Origin: Tetraselmis striata
Lineage: Eukaryota > Chlorophyta > Chlorodendrophyceae > Chlorodendrales > Chlorodendraceae
Direction: 5' to 3'
Length of the DNA stretch: 64,000 nt
NCBI GenBank assembly: GCA_006384855.1
Contig: VCJN01000248.1
Span: forward strand, 1-64,000
Numbering within the stretch: position 1 is the stretch's first letter; every line of letters starts with the position of its first letter. Below, one piece after another: positions 53,749 to 64,000 of this stretch. The position numbers were made by a program, and so were the translations under genes. The notes beneath the pieces were generated by a model. It did not search any database. It had not been told where the DNA came from and saw only the letters and a program-made list of their open reading frames with translations.

Positions 53749-54939
53749 ATGGCCGTGCAGCCGTCGCTGCAGTACAGTGTGCAGTACCCGGGCCGCCTGT
53801 CCCACACTCGACGCGCGCGCTACCGGCTTGCGGTGCGCTCCGGCTCTGAGGCGCCCTGGTCGGCATCAATGGCGGCCGAGCTACGGTCTTTGTTGGGGTC
53901 CGACGACGTTGGTCAAGCGGCGCTCGGGTTGCTTACGGGTTCGCTGGCGGCCGGCACCTACCGCAACTACGACAGCGGCATGCGCTCTTTCGCTACTTTC
54001 TGCGAGCAGGAGGGCGTACGCCCGCTGCAGGCTACTACCAGCACGATCGTCCGCTACACTGCCTGGCTGGGCATGCAAGGTACCGTCGGCGCGGAGTCCC
54101 TTCAACAGTACTACTCGTCGATCAACAAGTACTTCCGCGACCATCAGCGCCAGCCTATCGCCCTCGGCGAAATGGTGGCCGACGCGCGCCGCGGCCTGGC
54201 CATCCAACAGGAGCGTCTTGCGGCGGAAGACGTCCGCATCGCCCTGCCTGCGCCCGTTGCGGCTGACATCCTAAACACCGCGGTTGAATTTCGGCAGACA
54301 TTGGTGTGGGAACCCGCTAATATTGCGGACATCCGCGCTTTCAGAGCCGCGCTCGCGGCTATTACGGCGTACGTCTTCCTCTGCCGCGCGGAGTCCGGCA
54401 TTAGCTGCGAGACCGGTGATTTAGTGGTCGACCGGCCGTCCGGAAGCATTCTACTGTACGTCCGCAAGCAGAAAGGCGACCAGCGTACGAGGGTTTCCGC
54501 TAAGCCCCTGATAAATCTGCCCATCGCCGCCGTTCCGGACTTCGCTGACTTGCTGGACTGGTACACCGTCAGTCGCGACGCCTACTGCCGCTGTTTCTAC
54601 GGCGCCAGCCCGCCGCCCAAGTTCTGGAGCATCTCCCCGCTGGAGTCTTCCGCCACTTGGTCGGTTTCAGCCACTCTTACCGAGTGGTTGCGGGAAGCCT
54701 ACCTGGCGGCAGGCGCCCGACCTCCCACCGGTTTCAAGTGGACATCGCACAGTTTACGCAAGGGTGCCGCTTCCGCAGCAAGCTGCGTCGGCGTCCCCTT
54801 GCCGGCCATCAAACACATGGGCGATTGGTCGAAGAACAGCGAGGTGGTCACCGGGAAGTACATCGACCCGACCATGCGCCCGACTCCTGCGGCCTGGAGG
54901 TTCTTCGGTTGGCTCGTCCCCGTCCGGCCGCCGGCCTAA
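53749..54939 (+). CDS. Tyrosine recombinase of the PAT-like element
   Basis: 396 residues, starting 8 bp after the RT stop. The N-terminal SAM-like domain (LLTGSLAAGTYRNYDSGMRS, IVRYTAWLGMQ) precedes the catalytic domain with Arg213 (FLCRAESG), His334 and Arg337 (HSLRKGAAS) and nucleophile Tyr371 (KYIDPT). This is a complete R-H-R-Y constellation for strand cutting through a 3'-phosphotyrosine. It should integrate circular cDNA at short homologies. The short gap to the RT ORF suggests reinitiation or a shared transcript. Compare the dead homologues at 10.4 kb (Tyr to Cys) and 20.0 kb (Arg to Cys). Confidence 0.88.
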   Translation: MAVQPSLQYSVQYPGRLSHTRRARYRLAVRSGSEAPWSASMAAELRSLLGSDDVGQAALGLLTGSLAAGTYRNYDSGMRSFATFCEQEGVRPLQATTSTIVRYTAWLGMQGTVGAESLQQYYSSINKYFRDHQRQPIALGEMVADARRGLAIQQERLAAEDVRIALPAPVAADILNTAVEFRQTLVWEPANIADIRAFRAALAAITAYVFLCRAESGISCETGDLVVDRPSGSILLYVRKQKGDQRTRVSAKPLINLPIAAVPDFADLLDWYTVSRDAYCRCFYGASPPPKFWSISPLESSATWSVSATLTEWLREAYLAAGARPPTGFKWTSHSLRKGAASAASCVGVPLPAIKHMGDWSKNSEVVTGKYIDPTMRPTPAAWRFFGWLVPVRPPA

Positions 54940-54970
54940 GCTTCCTGTGCTAGCCTTTGGCTTTCATCTC

Positions 54971-54997
54971 TGGCAAACAGTGCCTCCTTGGGTAAAT
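54971..54997 (+). repeat. Split direct repeat B1
   Basis: 27 bp, identical to B2 at 55270-55296. Its last two bases (AT) are the first two of A2. Confidence 0.9.
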
Positions 54998-55173
54998 GGT
55001 CAGATGTAGTCATCTAGAGGTTTACAGTACATTAGCTATGTTGTACTGCGCACGACCCTCGAGGTCGGCGCACGGACTAAGGCCTGCCGGCCCGCACCAG
55101 CACTACGACCTGAGGGATCCACCCTCGGGCACAGGCACTCTCTGCTTTGCGCTCGCCTCAACCGGCTCGCGCA
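54996..55173 (+). repeat. Split direct repeat A2
   Basis: 178 bp copy of A1; after GCTCGCGCA the flanking sequences diverge. Confidence 0.9.
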
Positions 55174-55269
55174 CCCACCCACCCTCAACCATCTTTTTGC
55201 GCTAGGAGACACCCAGGCCAAGCCTGTGGTTCTTGTCTTAGCCTTTGATGTAAGCGAGCTGACATTCTT

Positions 55270-55296
55270 TGGCAAACAGTGCCTCCTTGGGTAAAT
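55270..55296 (+). repeat. Split direct repeat B2, right end of element
   Basis: Matches B1 base for base. The element appears to end at GGTAAAT, followed by ATTAATATATAG. Confidence 0.9.
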
Positions 55297-55760
55297 ATTA
55301 ATATATAGAGCGCGCGGCCAATATAGCGAGTCATCCTTGTTCGCAACTCATAGTATACAGCAGGTTGTAAGGAATAGCGCGAGGCGGGGAAAAATACGAG
55401 TATACAGCATATAATAATCCTTAATATGGATCGCCGTTAAAATAAGGATATTACTACTCTAGAGAATTGAATTACTATTACATACCTGTACCGGGAAGAT
55501 TGCCGGGAGTGTACAGGTACATGTACTAGGTACCGGGAATCGTCACTTTTGCCGTATTGCATCTGGCATCTTTCAATAAAGCCGAACCGCGATGACCATC
55601 GTCCGCGCCAGCAGGAGATTACGATTAATAATTGCGATTAAATTACGAGTAATAAAGTGAATCGCGATATTTCCCCTTTTTGTGTTTTTTGAGTCATATC
55701 TATAAATAGTCGAGTCGTCATCTATAAATGTAAATTTTGGCAGAGAAAAATGTGAGCCGT
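55297..55760. other. AT-rich flank of the PAT-like element
   Basis: No gene is present. Palindromic GTAC words (GTACAGGTACATGTAC) lie near 55510-55540. Confidence 0.5.
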
Positions 55761-55985
55761 AAAAGTAAAGTAAAGTTCGCCCCGGGACATCGGCCGAAGC
55801 CGCCCCAGCACTTGACCTCGTGCGCCAACTGCAGTCGTAGGTCTGGCATAGCCCATAGACCATTGCCTCATTCGAACCCCGAAGGCAACCAGGTAAACCC
55901 GGGACAGGTTGGGCCGATATTGCCGAAATGCATCGGCCAGGAATCGAACCCGGGTCTCTCGCATACGAGACCATGTGAGCCGTAT
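55761..55985 (-). mobile_element. tRNA-derived SINE, copy 2
   Basis: On the minus strand it has CTCGTATGCGAGAG, a perfect B box GGTTCGATTCC (55940-55952 region), the shared body GGGTTCGAATGAGGCAA and GCTATGCCAGACCTACGACT, and the tail ACTTTACTTTTAC. It is the inverted counterpart of 18968-19225. The 5' half of the tRNA head is truncated or diverged. Confidence 0.8.
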
Positions 55986-56008
55986 TCGCATGTTTTGTTT
56001 TTTCGCCT

Positions 56009-56225
56009 CCGGGACAGGACTGGCACCAGTGAAACCCTTGCAGCGTCTCTACGACGGCCGTTTAGGCAGCAATCCCGTTACGGAAAGCCCTGGGTAGGCG
56101 ACGCTCCGTTATAGTCATCAAGCAAATTGCCGAAGCATTTCTCAAGACTAATTGAAGGCCAGTGACGGAATTTCCAACACTGTTGGATCACCGTCTAAAA
56201 CACTGCCATCAAAATACCCGGCACT
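56009..56225 (-). repeat. LINE 3'-UTR-like modules, copy 2
   Basis: 56009-56090 matches 18719-18800, and 56150-56222 matches 19299-19372 (GGAATTTCCAAC, TTGGATCAC, ATCAAAATAC). The second block includes the last codons of the LINE ORF, which places both modules at the LINE 3' end. Confidence 0.6.
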
Positions 56226-56950
56226 GACCACGAAAGGTCCGCCCTACCCGTTTGGGCGTCGGCCCATTCGAGTAATGCGAGTTGGGGCAAGCCCCAACCC
56301 GCGGAGCAAAGCATTTCGGGAGTGCGATACATGTGCAACAAAAAAGGCAATGTGAGGGAGGGCCCGACGCCATAGCTGGAAAAATTTCCCATTCCCAGTA
56401 AAATCCAGGGCGCCGTGAAGGGAGGGGGGACCCCGCCCAAAATAAAGGCAGTTAAGTCCTCAGGCGTTGACGCACTAACCTGACTACTAATAAAATCCCT
56501 GAACTCCGGAACTAACAACCCAAAATTATGACGGTGATACCCCCACCGCGGGCACTCCACCAACATATGTTCGATAGTCTCAGATTCACCTCCGCCACAT
56601 GCAGGGCAGTGTTCAAGGAACCGCTCAGGCATGGCATGAATCCGGGCCAATCGGCGGGCAGTGGGAAATACTCGGGTGCGTAATTGTATCATAATGTGCA
56701 ACCCGGCCACAACCCCCGCGGGGACACCCACACCGTACTGTGGCAACGGGTTTGACGCATAGGACGCCTGGACATATATACCCCAGGTGTTATTGCGTGC
56801 TAACGATACCGACGATTCGTAACGCGCCCACACCGATGCCTTTACTAGTTTAGCGGCATCGCGCGCGGCTAGTGACCTCCACTCAAGTGGAAGGTGCGCC
56901 CCCTCAGCTAGCCCTACATTCGCCCTAGCTAGTCGATCTAACCACCGCAT
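56195..56950 (-). pseudogene. 5'-truncated LINE ORF2 C-terminus with zinc-knuckle
   Basis: The frame is open for 251 codons. It starts within the RT C-terminal extension (RLARANVGLAEGAHLPLEWR) and contains the CPACGGGESETIEHMLVECP zinc-knuckle typical of LINE/RVT C-termini, followed by RWGYHRHNFG. No RT catalytic block is present, so the copy is 5'-truncated near 56950. The intact remaining frame suggests a fairly young insertion. This lineage differs from the PFVVE-type LINE at 12, 24 and 62 kb. Confidence 0.7.
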
Positions 56951-57568
56951 GTTTTACATCGTGGCACCTTCATGTGCTCGTGGCTCATGTAATCTTTTTG
57001 GTCCACAGACGACAGTGAGAAGATGTAGCGACTATATTTCTCAGCAGCATCAGGCAGCACAGAGTAATTGCTATATATTTATATCCGCGGATCATTATAG
57101 GCCTATAGTCGCTAATGGTGTACGTGGTCGCTGTCATCGTCAAATCCAAAAATGCGGGTTGGGACAAGTCACTGCACCAGACTAGATTTGAGCCCTTTCC
57201 GCCGCCCGCCAACCTACCGGCGGATGCACAACTGCACCGGCGGATGCTGACACCACCGGCACGACGCTCCTCACACCAAATTTGAAACGTCTCGTCCATA
57301 TCGAACCCCACCACCCTCACCTCACCTGCTACCTGGTCTGGCGTGGCCACGCTGTAGCGACCACGGGTACAGGGTACTCGTACCGCGACGGACGGACAGT
57401 CCTGCGCGGCGCGATCGCTGTCCAAACGAAGTCTGGGCTCCCTCTACGCGATAACGGATAACGTGCTTAGCTCGTTGACGCACACGCGCGCCAACAGCCC
57501 CCAGCGGCGCAAGCAGTACTGAGGAGAACGGGCGAGCGAACCGTTCCTGGGGTTCAAGGCAGGCAGGG
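56951..57568. other. Upstream flank of the RNI-like gene
   Basis: A LINE-like tail word CTCATGTAATC is at 56986. GC content rises towards 57500, consistent with a promoter and 5' UTR for the next gene. No ORF is supported. Confidence 0.4.
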
Positions 57569-59109
57569 ATGGCGGCCAGCGAGGGCTGGGCCGAGGACGA
57601 CGCGGCTCTGGAGGCCAGGGGGCTGCTGCCACTGGCCACTGGCCGCCGACTGGCCAGCAAAGTTGGCTCCGGGCTCAGTCGCAGCGGAAACCTGGGCGCG
57701 GACGTCGGCAGCACGGGGCGTGGTGGCTGGGCGGTCGGGCAGGCGGCCCCCGATGCGCACCCGGCGGCGCTGATGGCCGCGGCGCTGCAGGGCGCGGGCG
57801 CGCGGGGCCGCCGGGTGCCCAGCCTGCAGGGGCTCAGCCTGGGCTGCCTAGGCGAGTGGGTGGAGGAGTTTCTGTCGGCGGGACCGGAGCTGCTAGAGCT
57901 CCTAACACCGGAGCACCGGGCGGCGCTGGGGGCGGTCGCCAGGCGGAGGCGCCTGCTGCATGGTGCCACCCTGCAGGCTCTGGTGTGCTAGCCACCCAAC
58001 CAGGCTGTCCCGGCGCTTCATGGGTGCCTTGCATGCATACTATGCGAGCACGCACAGAAGCTCAGCAAAAGCTAACTACATCATGTGCCCTCCGCCCCTG
58101 TCTCTCTCCCATGCCAGGTTGATCCACGCTGGATCGCTCTGGACCTGTCGGGCTCTGCAGTCGTGGATGACGACACACTGCTGCACGTGCTGCGCATCCC
58201 CCGGGATCTGCAGGTGACTTGTCTGGCTCATATGGCGGCAAAGCTGGCTGAGGGGGCTCTGGCTATGCAAGAGGGGAGAGGGGTTACATTGCATGGCTGA
58301 CAGGCATTCACCGTTCCCGCTCCAGGCGCTGGATGTGAGCCGCTGTGACCGGTTGACAGCGGCCAGCCTGCGCGCGCTGCCGGAGCTGTGCCCCGCGCTC
58401 GTGGAACTCCGCCTGGGCGGCTCGCCCGCCAGCTGCAAGAGCGCGGCTGCGGCACTGAAGCGGCTGCTCCCATGGTGCGCGCATGCCGCTTCCCCTTTCC
58501 CCCCCGCCTCTCCCAACCATCCCGGACTCCCTAACCCCTGCGGCTACCGGTGCGCAGCGTGAGGGAGGCGGAGGAGGACTCCTGGGAGGATGCCAGCGAT
58601 GGCGACTTTGGGGGCGGGCTCACGCAGCTGCGGGCCATGTACTGGGCGGAGATGCCCCTGCCGCAGCAGAAGTACGTGGAGGAGAACTGCCCGCGGCTGA
58701 CGCTGCGCACGACGGACACGCGGCCGCCGGGGAGCGTCCCGCCAGAGCCGGGCAGCCGCTGCCCTTGGCCCGCGCTGGACCTGCCGCTCGCGGAGGCAGT
58801 GGGGCCCGCGGCCTGGCGCGCGCTGCACCAGCAGGCCGACGCGGCGCTCGCGGCGCGGGAGGTCCCCATTGCGGAGCGCTTCAAGGCGGCAATCGACGAG
58901 GCAGAGCTGATCGCGGCGAATAAGGCCGCCGCCGCAGCGAAAAAGGTGACGGCGCGATGCCCCCTCGCCATTGCCTCCTGCCTGCATGTTCCCACGCAGC
59001 CCTTATCCCTGACCACGTACGTGTGGCGCTGCAGGCGCTCCGGCAGCGCATTAAGAAGTGCTCCGTCACGGCGGCGCACGAGGCGTGGCTGGACGCGGAT
59101 GTGTTGTAA
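57569..59109 (+). CDS. Leucine-rich-repeat (RNI-like) conserved plant/algal-type protein
   Basis: Exons are 57569-57982, 58118-58213, 58326-58474, 58558-58945 and 59035-59109; phases 0, 0, 2, 0 agree at every junction, giving 373 residues. Exon 1 has LTPEHRAALGAVARRRRLL, exon 2 RWIALDLSGSAVVDDDTLL and exon 3 ALDVSRCDRLTAASLRAL and LVELRLGG, cysteine-type LRRs as in F-box/AMN1-like RNI proteins. Exon 4 has the acidic EAEEDSWEDASDGDFGGGL, LRAMYWAEM and ENCPRLTLR, followed by a helical tail. The arrangement recalls a family of plant RNI-like proteins with a WED-type segment and a Pro-Arg block after the LRRs. No F-box is seen. Its role is probably protein-protein interaction. TAA is at 59107-59109. 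Confidence 0.7.
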
Positions 59110-59210
59110 TCATTGGCTCATGCTGGCTTGCGTCCGATACGTGGAAATAGCGAGGGGCACCGGCTCAGCGCCCGACCATTCATGTTACATAAAGAAGCTC
59201 CAAGCAATGG

Positions 59211-59930
59211 CATATTTGAGATGTGCAGCCCGTCACCTAATATAAAAGATATCTGTGGGGGCACTGCAGTTGAGGGTGCCATTGGAGGGGGGGGGGGGGG
59301 GGGGGGGTTCATTGATCATACTGTGGCTTGAGGGGGTGGGAGGCTTGGTAAGGGGCAGTTTATCACGGATGAGGGCATCCCCACTACGCACCTACAAGCC
59401 TGGACATCCAAACCCGACTGTAAAAGCCGCCAGAGAAAGAAGCTCCACGCCGTGATATATTTGAGATGTACAGCCCGTCACCTAATATAAAAGATATCTG
59501 TGGGGGCACTGCAGTTGAGGGTGCCCTTGGAGGGGGGGGGGGGGGGGGGGGGGGGTTCATTGATCATACTGTGGCTTGAGGGGGTGGGAGGCTTGGTAAG
59601 GGGCAGTTTATCACGGATGAGGGCATCCCCACTACGCACCTACAAGCCTGGACATCCAAACCCGACTGTAAAAGCCGCCAGAGAAAGAAGCTCCACGCCG
59701 TGATATATTTGAGATGTACAGCCCGTCACCTAATATAAAAGATATCTGTGGGGGCACTGCAGTTGAGGGTGCCCTTGGAGGGGGGGGGGGGGGGGGGGTT
59801 CATTGATCATACTGTGGCTTGAGGGGGTGGGAGGCTTGGTAAGAGTGCAGTTTATCACGGAAGAGGGCATCCCCACTACGCACCTACACCGACAAACCCG
59901 GCTGTACAAGCCGCCAGAGAGCTCAAGTGG
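59211..59930 (+). repeat. Three tandem copies of a ~246-bp unit, each with a G run
   Basis: GATATCTGTGGGGGCACTGC recurs at 59249, 59493 and 59741, spacings 244 and 248 bp. Each unit carries ATTTGAGATGT, a G run of about 20-24 nt and TTCATTGATCATACTGTGGC. Units 1 and 2 are nearly identical. Spacing differs mainly by G-run length. Confidence 0.9.
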
Positions 59931-60281
59931 GAGCCGCCAGCGCGCCGCCTTTTCGCGAGAGGCGGGGTGGTGATGCTTGCTGGGAAAACGTATTGGCAGC
60001 AAAGGGGGTTATGGTGTTATGGTGTGAGGCATCGGCCGAGAGTCAGCGGAAAGCTAGTCGCCAAGTGCAGCCATATGCCGGGTCCCAAGAGCGACTCAGA
60101 GTGGAGCACGAGAGTCGCGGGTCAGCATGTTGTCAATCAATTTCGATTCCAGAGTTTTGTATAGTACCGACAACCGTATGCCACCCACATGCAATGTGCA
60201 TGTGAGCAGAGGCGCATTCCCACCCCGAGGAGACACATATGATTGCCGGCATGGTTCACATGGACCCCCTGATGCATGCTA

Positions 60282-60607
60282 CTATTGCCACTGCATGACG
60301 GTGGCGCCACGCGGCGACTCCACGCGCCCCTGCACTACCTGCGCCAAAAAGTCCTTGCCGACGCTGCCGTGGCTGCGCGCCGCCGCCAGCGCCACTTTGT
60401 GCCAGTCGCTTGGCTTGAGCCTCACTATATGCAAGTATGGCCTGCGGGCAACAGGGGGAGCTGTGCTTTAGGGACGATGAGGGCGGTTGGCGTGGTATGG
60501 GGTGTGTGAGGGGAGAGCAGGCTCCGACTGAATCCATCAACAGCAGGAAATGGCCGGACGTACGAGCATGACTGTGCTGTGAGGAGGGCGCAAGAGGCGG
60601 TACAGGC

Positions 60608-60638
<31 letters not shown>

Positions 60639-61440
60639 GCACCGCAGTGGTTGGGCGCGTGGCTGCCTGCGCCGCCGAGGCCGAGCCGACCCGCTCCCGC
60701 CTACGGCAGCGGACCAGCTGACGCTGTCGGCGGTGAGGCCAGCCCAGGCCTCCATGTGGCGCGCGTGCTTCTCCAGGAAAGTGTCCATGTTGGCACGCCG
60801 GTCCATTCTGGGGCCGGGGAGAGGGGGGATCCAGGGAGCAGGCCATGGCAGGTCAATGGCTGCGATGGACAGGGGGGCATGACAGCCTGGCTGGCTTCGA
60901 GCAAGCCACTGAAGATGGGTGGTTTTGGGCTGGCGGGCAGGCGATGCGTAGTCCAGGACTTGGCAGCTACGAGGCTCGCTGCAGAGCAGGCTAGTATATC
61001 TGGGATAAGGGAGTGGTGGTCTGTCCCAGAGGAAAGAAAAAGAAGGGGTGACGGTTGCTTGGGGCGGGCGCTCACGTCTTCTTCGCGCCGCACTGGCACA
61101 CCATGTCGTACACGCGGTAGGGCGCCCCATTGTTGGCGCGCGCCTTGAGGTAGGTGTAGAGGCCGGCGACGGGCGCCCCGGTAGCCACGTGTATCCCGGG
61201 CGTCTTGTCGCCAGGCGGTGGCGCGACAGCGACAGAGGCGGGAGCGCCCGGCGCGGTGGGGAGCTGCAGCGTTGCGGCGGCCGTGGCCCGGGGGGCGGAC
61301 CCCGAGGGTGGGGACTGATGCCCGAGTGTTACCATGCCCGGCACGACGGCCGCGCCTAGCTGCAGTGGCTCCCCGCCAGCCGCGGCCTCCACGGGAGTAA
61401 GGCCCATAAACGCTAAGCCATGGTCCACACGGTCGCCCAT
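60282..61440 (-). CDS. Three-exon gene, 213 residues, Cys/His-bearing, unknown function
   Basis: Exons in transcription order are 61440-61076, 60807-60691 and 60441-60282, with phase 2 at both introns. Exon 1 has a long Pro/Ala/Thr-rich segment and then VAGLYTYLKARANNGAPYRV and MVCQCGAKKT, ending at a GTGAGC donor. Exon 2 reads MDRRANMDTFLEKHARHMEA, so a C-x-C followed by H-x3-H could form a zinc site across the junction. Exon 3 reads PYLHIVRLKPSDWHKVALAA and SVGKDFLAQVVQG to TAG. The exon 2 donor (GTCGGC) is weak. Intron 2 contains a 29-nt run of C on the sense strand (60609-60637). The family is not recognised. Confidence 0.5.
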
Positions 61441-62104
61441 GTCGCCTGGAGCCGCGCTGCTGGCCGTTGATGCCGCCTCGGCCCTGCTTGCCCGCCGGTT
61501 CTCCTTGTATGGAGGTTGTCTTTATTGCTCTGCACTTGGCGCCACAACGCGCTTCGATTGTGTACACCTACGCACCGCCTCGCTGTCCCAACAGGTCGGG
61601 CCTCTGCCGGACCTGTGTATACCGCAGGCAAGCTACAGCACTGGTGCCGGAGGGCGGCGGTGTGTTCGGCGGGCGGTTGTTGCGAGTGCGGGCGGGTGGT
61701 GGTCGCGGCGGGGGTTTGAACGTTTGAACGTGTGCACGAGCTACGGCTTAATGTTGCAGTTTTTGTAAATAAAGTCATCGTAGTACAGTTTTTGATTAGT
61801 CGCTATGGACAGGCGCTCGCCCGGCTGCTTGCTTCGTCAGAGGGTATCTGAGGGGTTTAGCTCATACACGAGGTACAGCATACATATATCTCCTACTCAG
61901 TAGCTACCTCATGCCAAGCATACATATATCTCCTACTCAGTAGCTACCTCATGCTAGATGGTCCCGCCTGCTATTGCTATCCCTCTATGGTACCTCCGGG
62001 ATACTGTTAGTTGTCATTGTACGGTTCACTTGTCGGATGTGTTGTAATTGTTGTCACTGTTGTCTCTTTTGTGTGACTACGTGTGCTTGTTTTACATCAA
62101 GGCT
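61441..62104. other. Intergenic with a 40-bp direct duplication
   Basis: AGCATACATATATCTCCTAC and the next 18 bases occur twice in tandem at 61877-61914 and 61917-61954. No gene is supported. Confidence 0.6.
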
Positions 62105-64000
62105 TTAAAAAATAAGTGCGCACTACAAACAAAACTAAAAGCAACTATGAAAGCTTGAAACATAAGAGAGACATAAGCTTGAAACCAAGGTCGAGCATGA
62201 GGCCATGGAGCCAAGAACCAAGGAAGAGCCAAGGGAACCACGAAGTCGCCAAGGGGCTAGGAACCAAAGCAAGGGTAGGTCAAGGGAAGCACTGAAGCCA
62301 AGGATCGACCAGAAAGACCGAAAGGGGAACAGTCATGAAACCAATGGGGACCACCGCCCCGGGGTAGGCCATCAGCCACGGCGCGTACGCTAGCAGTCAA
62401 TGACCCAGGTCATAGCAACAAATGCCGACCGACGAGCGACGCGACGCAGGCGCAAGAGCACCATCACGTGCCGCGCGCGGCCGCGACCCCGCCAAGAACG
62501 TTGTATGCATGTGCCATGTTGATGAGCAAGGAGAAATGGCGGCGCCACGCAGACAAGAGCCGGCCGAGTTTTTGGCCAGTCTGAGTGTGGCTAGCTTTCG
62601 CGAGCTCCACCAAGAAGGCCTCACTGTGCGGGGCCAGCGAGCCGAACTCGGAAACGGCGAAAGGAACAAAGCGAAGCATGCCCGCGGCGTTTCGGACACC
62701 CTCGTCATACTTCTGGATTTTGTGGCGCTATGCGGCCCGCAATGCAGTCGTTGGATCCGGGCTTGACACGCCGAGGATAGGGGCAATGGTGGTATCGACA
62801 ACAACCGTGTTCCTGCAGATACCACCATATATAACCAAAAAGCCCAACATCGGCCGGCCGGCCGTCGCTGCCCTTCGAAAGAGAAACAAGCACCGACGGG
62901 TCCGTGAGGATCACCCACGAGGACACCCACGCCCATGGCGGACTTCACTACGTGGCAAACGTCGGAAAGGCCATGTACCGCCCACTCGTGTGCGGCGTGA
63001 TTGGAGTCGCCCCCAGAGCAACGTGCCACGTGATCAACGTACGCGACCGCCCAAGCTGAAGGAGTGACTTCCACGCCAACTTCCTCAAAACGGGCCAGCA
63101 TGCCTTGTATACAGAGAAGGAGGAAAAAGCACAAGGGCAGAGCTCGCCAAGGGAGAGAACACGAGCCGCCAGAAGGCCAAATGGGCGGCAAGCGGCAATG
63201 CGGAACATGAAATCGTAATACTCATGGGAACGCTCACGGACTTCACCAAGGCGACCCTCACTTGGAGGATCAGTCACCAAGAACGCTGTCGCAGCGCGTA
63301 AGAGGCGGCCCAGGAAGCGGCTACTGTCAGGGCCGCTTGTAGGCATACGCGCAGCATGCTTTGCGAAGCGGACCGTGTGAATGCGGTGGCTCGGATTTTC
63401 CTGAACTTTCCGCAAGCTGGAGTGCAAGGGGAAGTCCGAGTAATGTAGAATACCTTGGGGGTCGGCCGCTGAGCGCATCGCAGACGCCGGCTCAGCCCCA
63501 TCGGCCGAGCAGCCGGCACGGGCAACGTGAGAGCGCTTGGATGGGAGCAACTTTAGGGCAGAGGCCAACGGCCCCGCTAGATCCTCGAGGCAGCACCGCG
63601 TCCCCACATTCGTCAACGACACGGATATGAGCAGCGCGAAGCTCGACAACCCACATCGGCGCCGACACGTTGGCGCCGGCATCGGGCTCGAACGCTGGGG
63701 TGGCCAAAGCCTGGTGAATCGAGGACGCCCCAATAAGGTAGAGGCTATGAGGGTCGGATACACCTGACGGGTCGGAAAGGAACGCGCCAGCGTTGCTCAG
63801 CGTGGCATGTTGAGCACGAAGGAAAGTCACAGCTTGGCCAACCACAAGGGCGGCAGCGCCGATGTGGGAGGCATATGCGATAACCACATTATCGCCGATG
63901 CCGAGGCCCCAAAATTGGACCGGGACGGACAGCTGCGTGCGTATGGAGGGCGTAGCCAAGAGGTCGGGGCTAACACCTCAAATGCCGGCGAGCGTTGAAA
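62105..64000 (-). mobile_element. LINE, longest copy, running off the window
   Basis: The 3' end near 62105 matches that of the truncated copy at 11793. Minus-strand coding pieces run to the window end: 63959-63492 reads SVPVQFWGLGIGDNVVIAYA and SLYLIGASSIHQAL, the region after the RT core. 63190-62950 reads TPSAWAVAYVDHVARCSGGD and SNHAAHEWAVHGLSDVCH, and 62920-62470 holds GRPADVGLFGY, ALRAAERHKIQKYDEG-type blocks and FVPFAVSEFGSL. Frames alternate, so this copy is also disabled. It supplies the frame order needed to interpret the shorter pieces at 12 and 45.6 kb. Confidence 0.7.

Larger units (their letters stand above)
50433..55296 (+). mobile_element. Near-complete PAT/Kangaroo-type YR retrotransposon
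   Basis: About 4.86 kb with the order A1 (50433-50610), gag-like ORF, RT-RNase H-methyltransferase ORF, tyrosine recombinase ORF, B1 (54971-54997), A2 (54996-55173), B2 (55270-55296). A1 and A2 are identical or nearly so over 178 bp, and B1 and B2 share TGGCAAACAGTGCCTCCTTG plus GGTAAAT. B1 runs directly into A2 with AT overlapping. Such split direct repeats let the cDNA circularise and reinsert by recombinase, without integrase or target-site duplication. Matching repeats and intact RT and YR frames point to recent insertion; only one homopolymer slip in gag breaks a frame. Confidence 0.9.

Noticed and set aside
59255-59703. Two nearly identical small proteins at 59255 and 59500
   Set aside because: They are the same tandem-repeat unit translated twice and contain poly-Gly from the G runs.

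Overview
The window is nuclear DNA of a GC-rich, intron-bearing eukaryote, most likely a unicellular flagellated alga. Genes have GT-AG introns, often in phase 0. Recognisable host genes include a delta-class carbonic anhydrase (an algal/protist family) fused to a trypsin-like protease, a GT14 glycosyltransferase, a J-domain co-chaperone and a leucine-rich-repeat (RNI-like) protein. An interstitial telomere-like patch of TTTTAGGG/TTTAGGG units and Kangaroo/PAT-type tyrosine-recombinase retrotransposons would fit a green alga. A haptophyte or prasinophyte cannot be excluded, and no taxonomic call is safe from sequence alone.

Layout. 0.6-1.1 kb: last exon of an unidentified protein. 2.7-5.0 kb: protease / delta-carbonic anhydrase fusion gene (+). 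5.0-7.7 kb: nothing convincing. 7.7-11.0 kb: RT-less tyrosine-recombinase retroelement. 11.8-13.1 kb: 5'-truncated LINE with a 15-bp target-site duplication. 13.4-15.6 kb: five-exon gene of unknown function (+). 15.6-18.7 kb: minisatellites. 18.7-22.1 kb: SINE, LINE remnant and a decayed PAT-like element (-). 22.1-25.6 kb: inverted and tandem repeats and two tail-to-tail LINE halves. 25.9-26.5 kb: small three-exon gene (+). 26.5-30.8 kb: little supported. 30.9-32.3 kb: four-exon membrane-anchored protein (+). 32.5-34.6 kb: GT14 glycosyltransferase (-). 35.4-37.0 kb: short LTR retrotransposon with a Copia fragment. 38.9-43.1 kb: DUF7869-like gene (-), with a dispersed palindromic motif across 41.5-44.2 kb. 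44.6-46.0 kb: degenerate ORFs joined to a LINE piece. 46.5-47.3 kb: Copia remnant (-). 48.7-50.0 kb: J-domain gene (-). 50.4-55.3 kb: near-complete PAT/Kangaroo-type retrotransposon (+). 55.8-57.0 kb: SINE and LINE 3' end (-). 57.6-59.1 kb: RNI-like gene (+). 59.2-59.9 kb: tandem repeat. 60.3-61.4 kb: three-exon gene (-). 62.1 kb to the window end: LINE (-).

The host genes show no shared pathway or operon-like organisation. They sit as islands between transposons. About half of the window derives from mobile elements of at least five classes: PAT-like YR elements, several LINE lineages, Copia/LTR, a tRNA-derived SINE, and a DUF7869 gene that may itself be mobile. Long G or C homopolymers (about 15-29 nt) recur throughout, mostly in introns and repeats, and may cause some of the apparent frameshifts. 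Exon models were built by hand from splice consensus and phase compatibility and have no transcript support.
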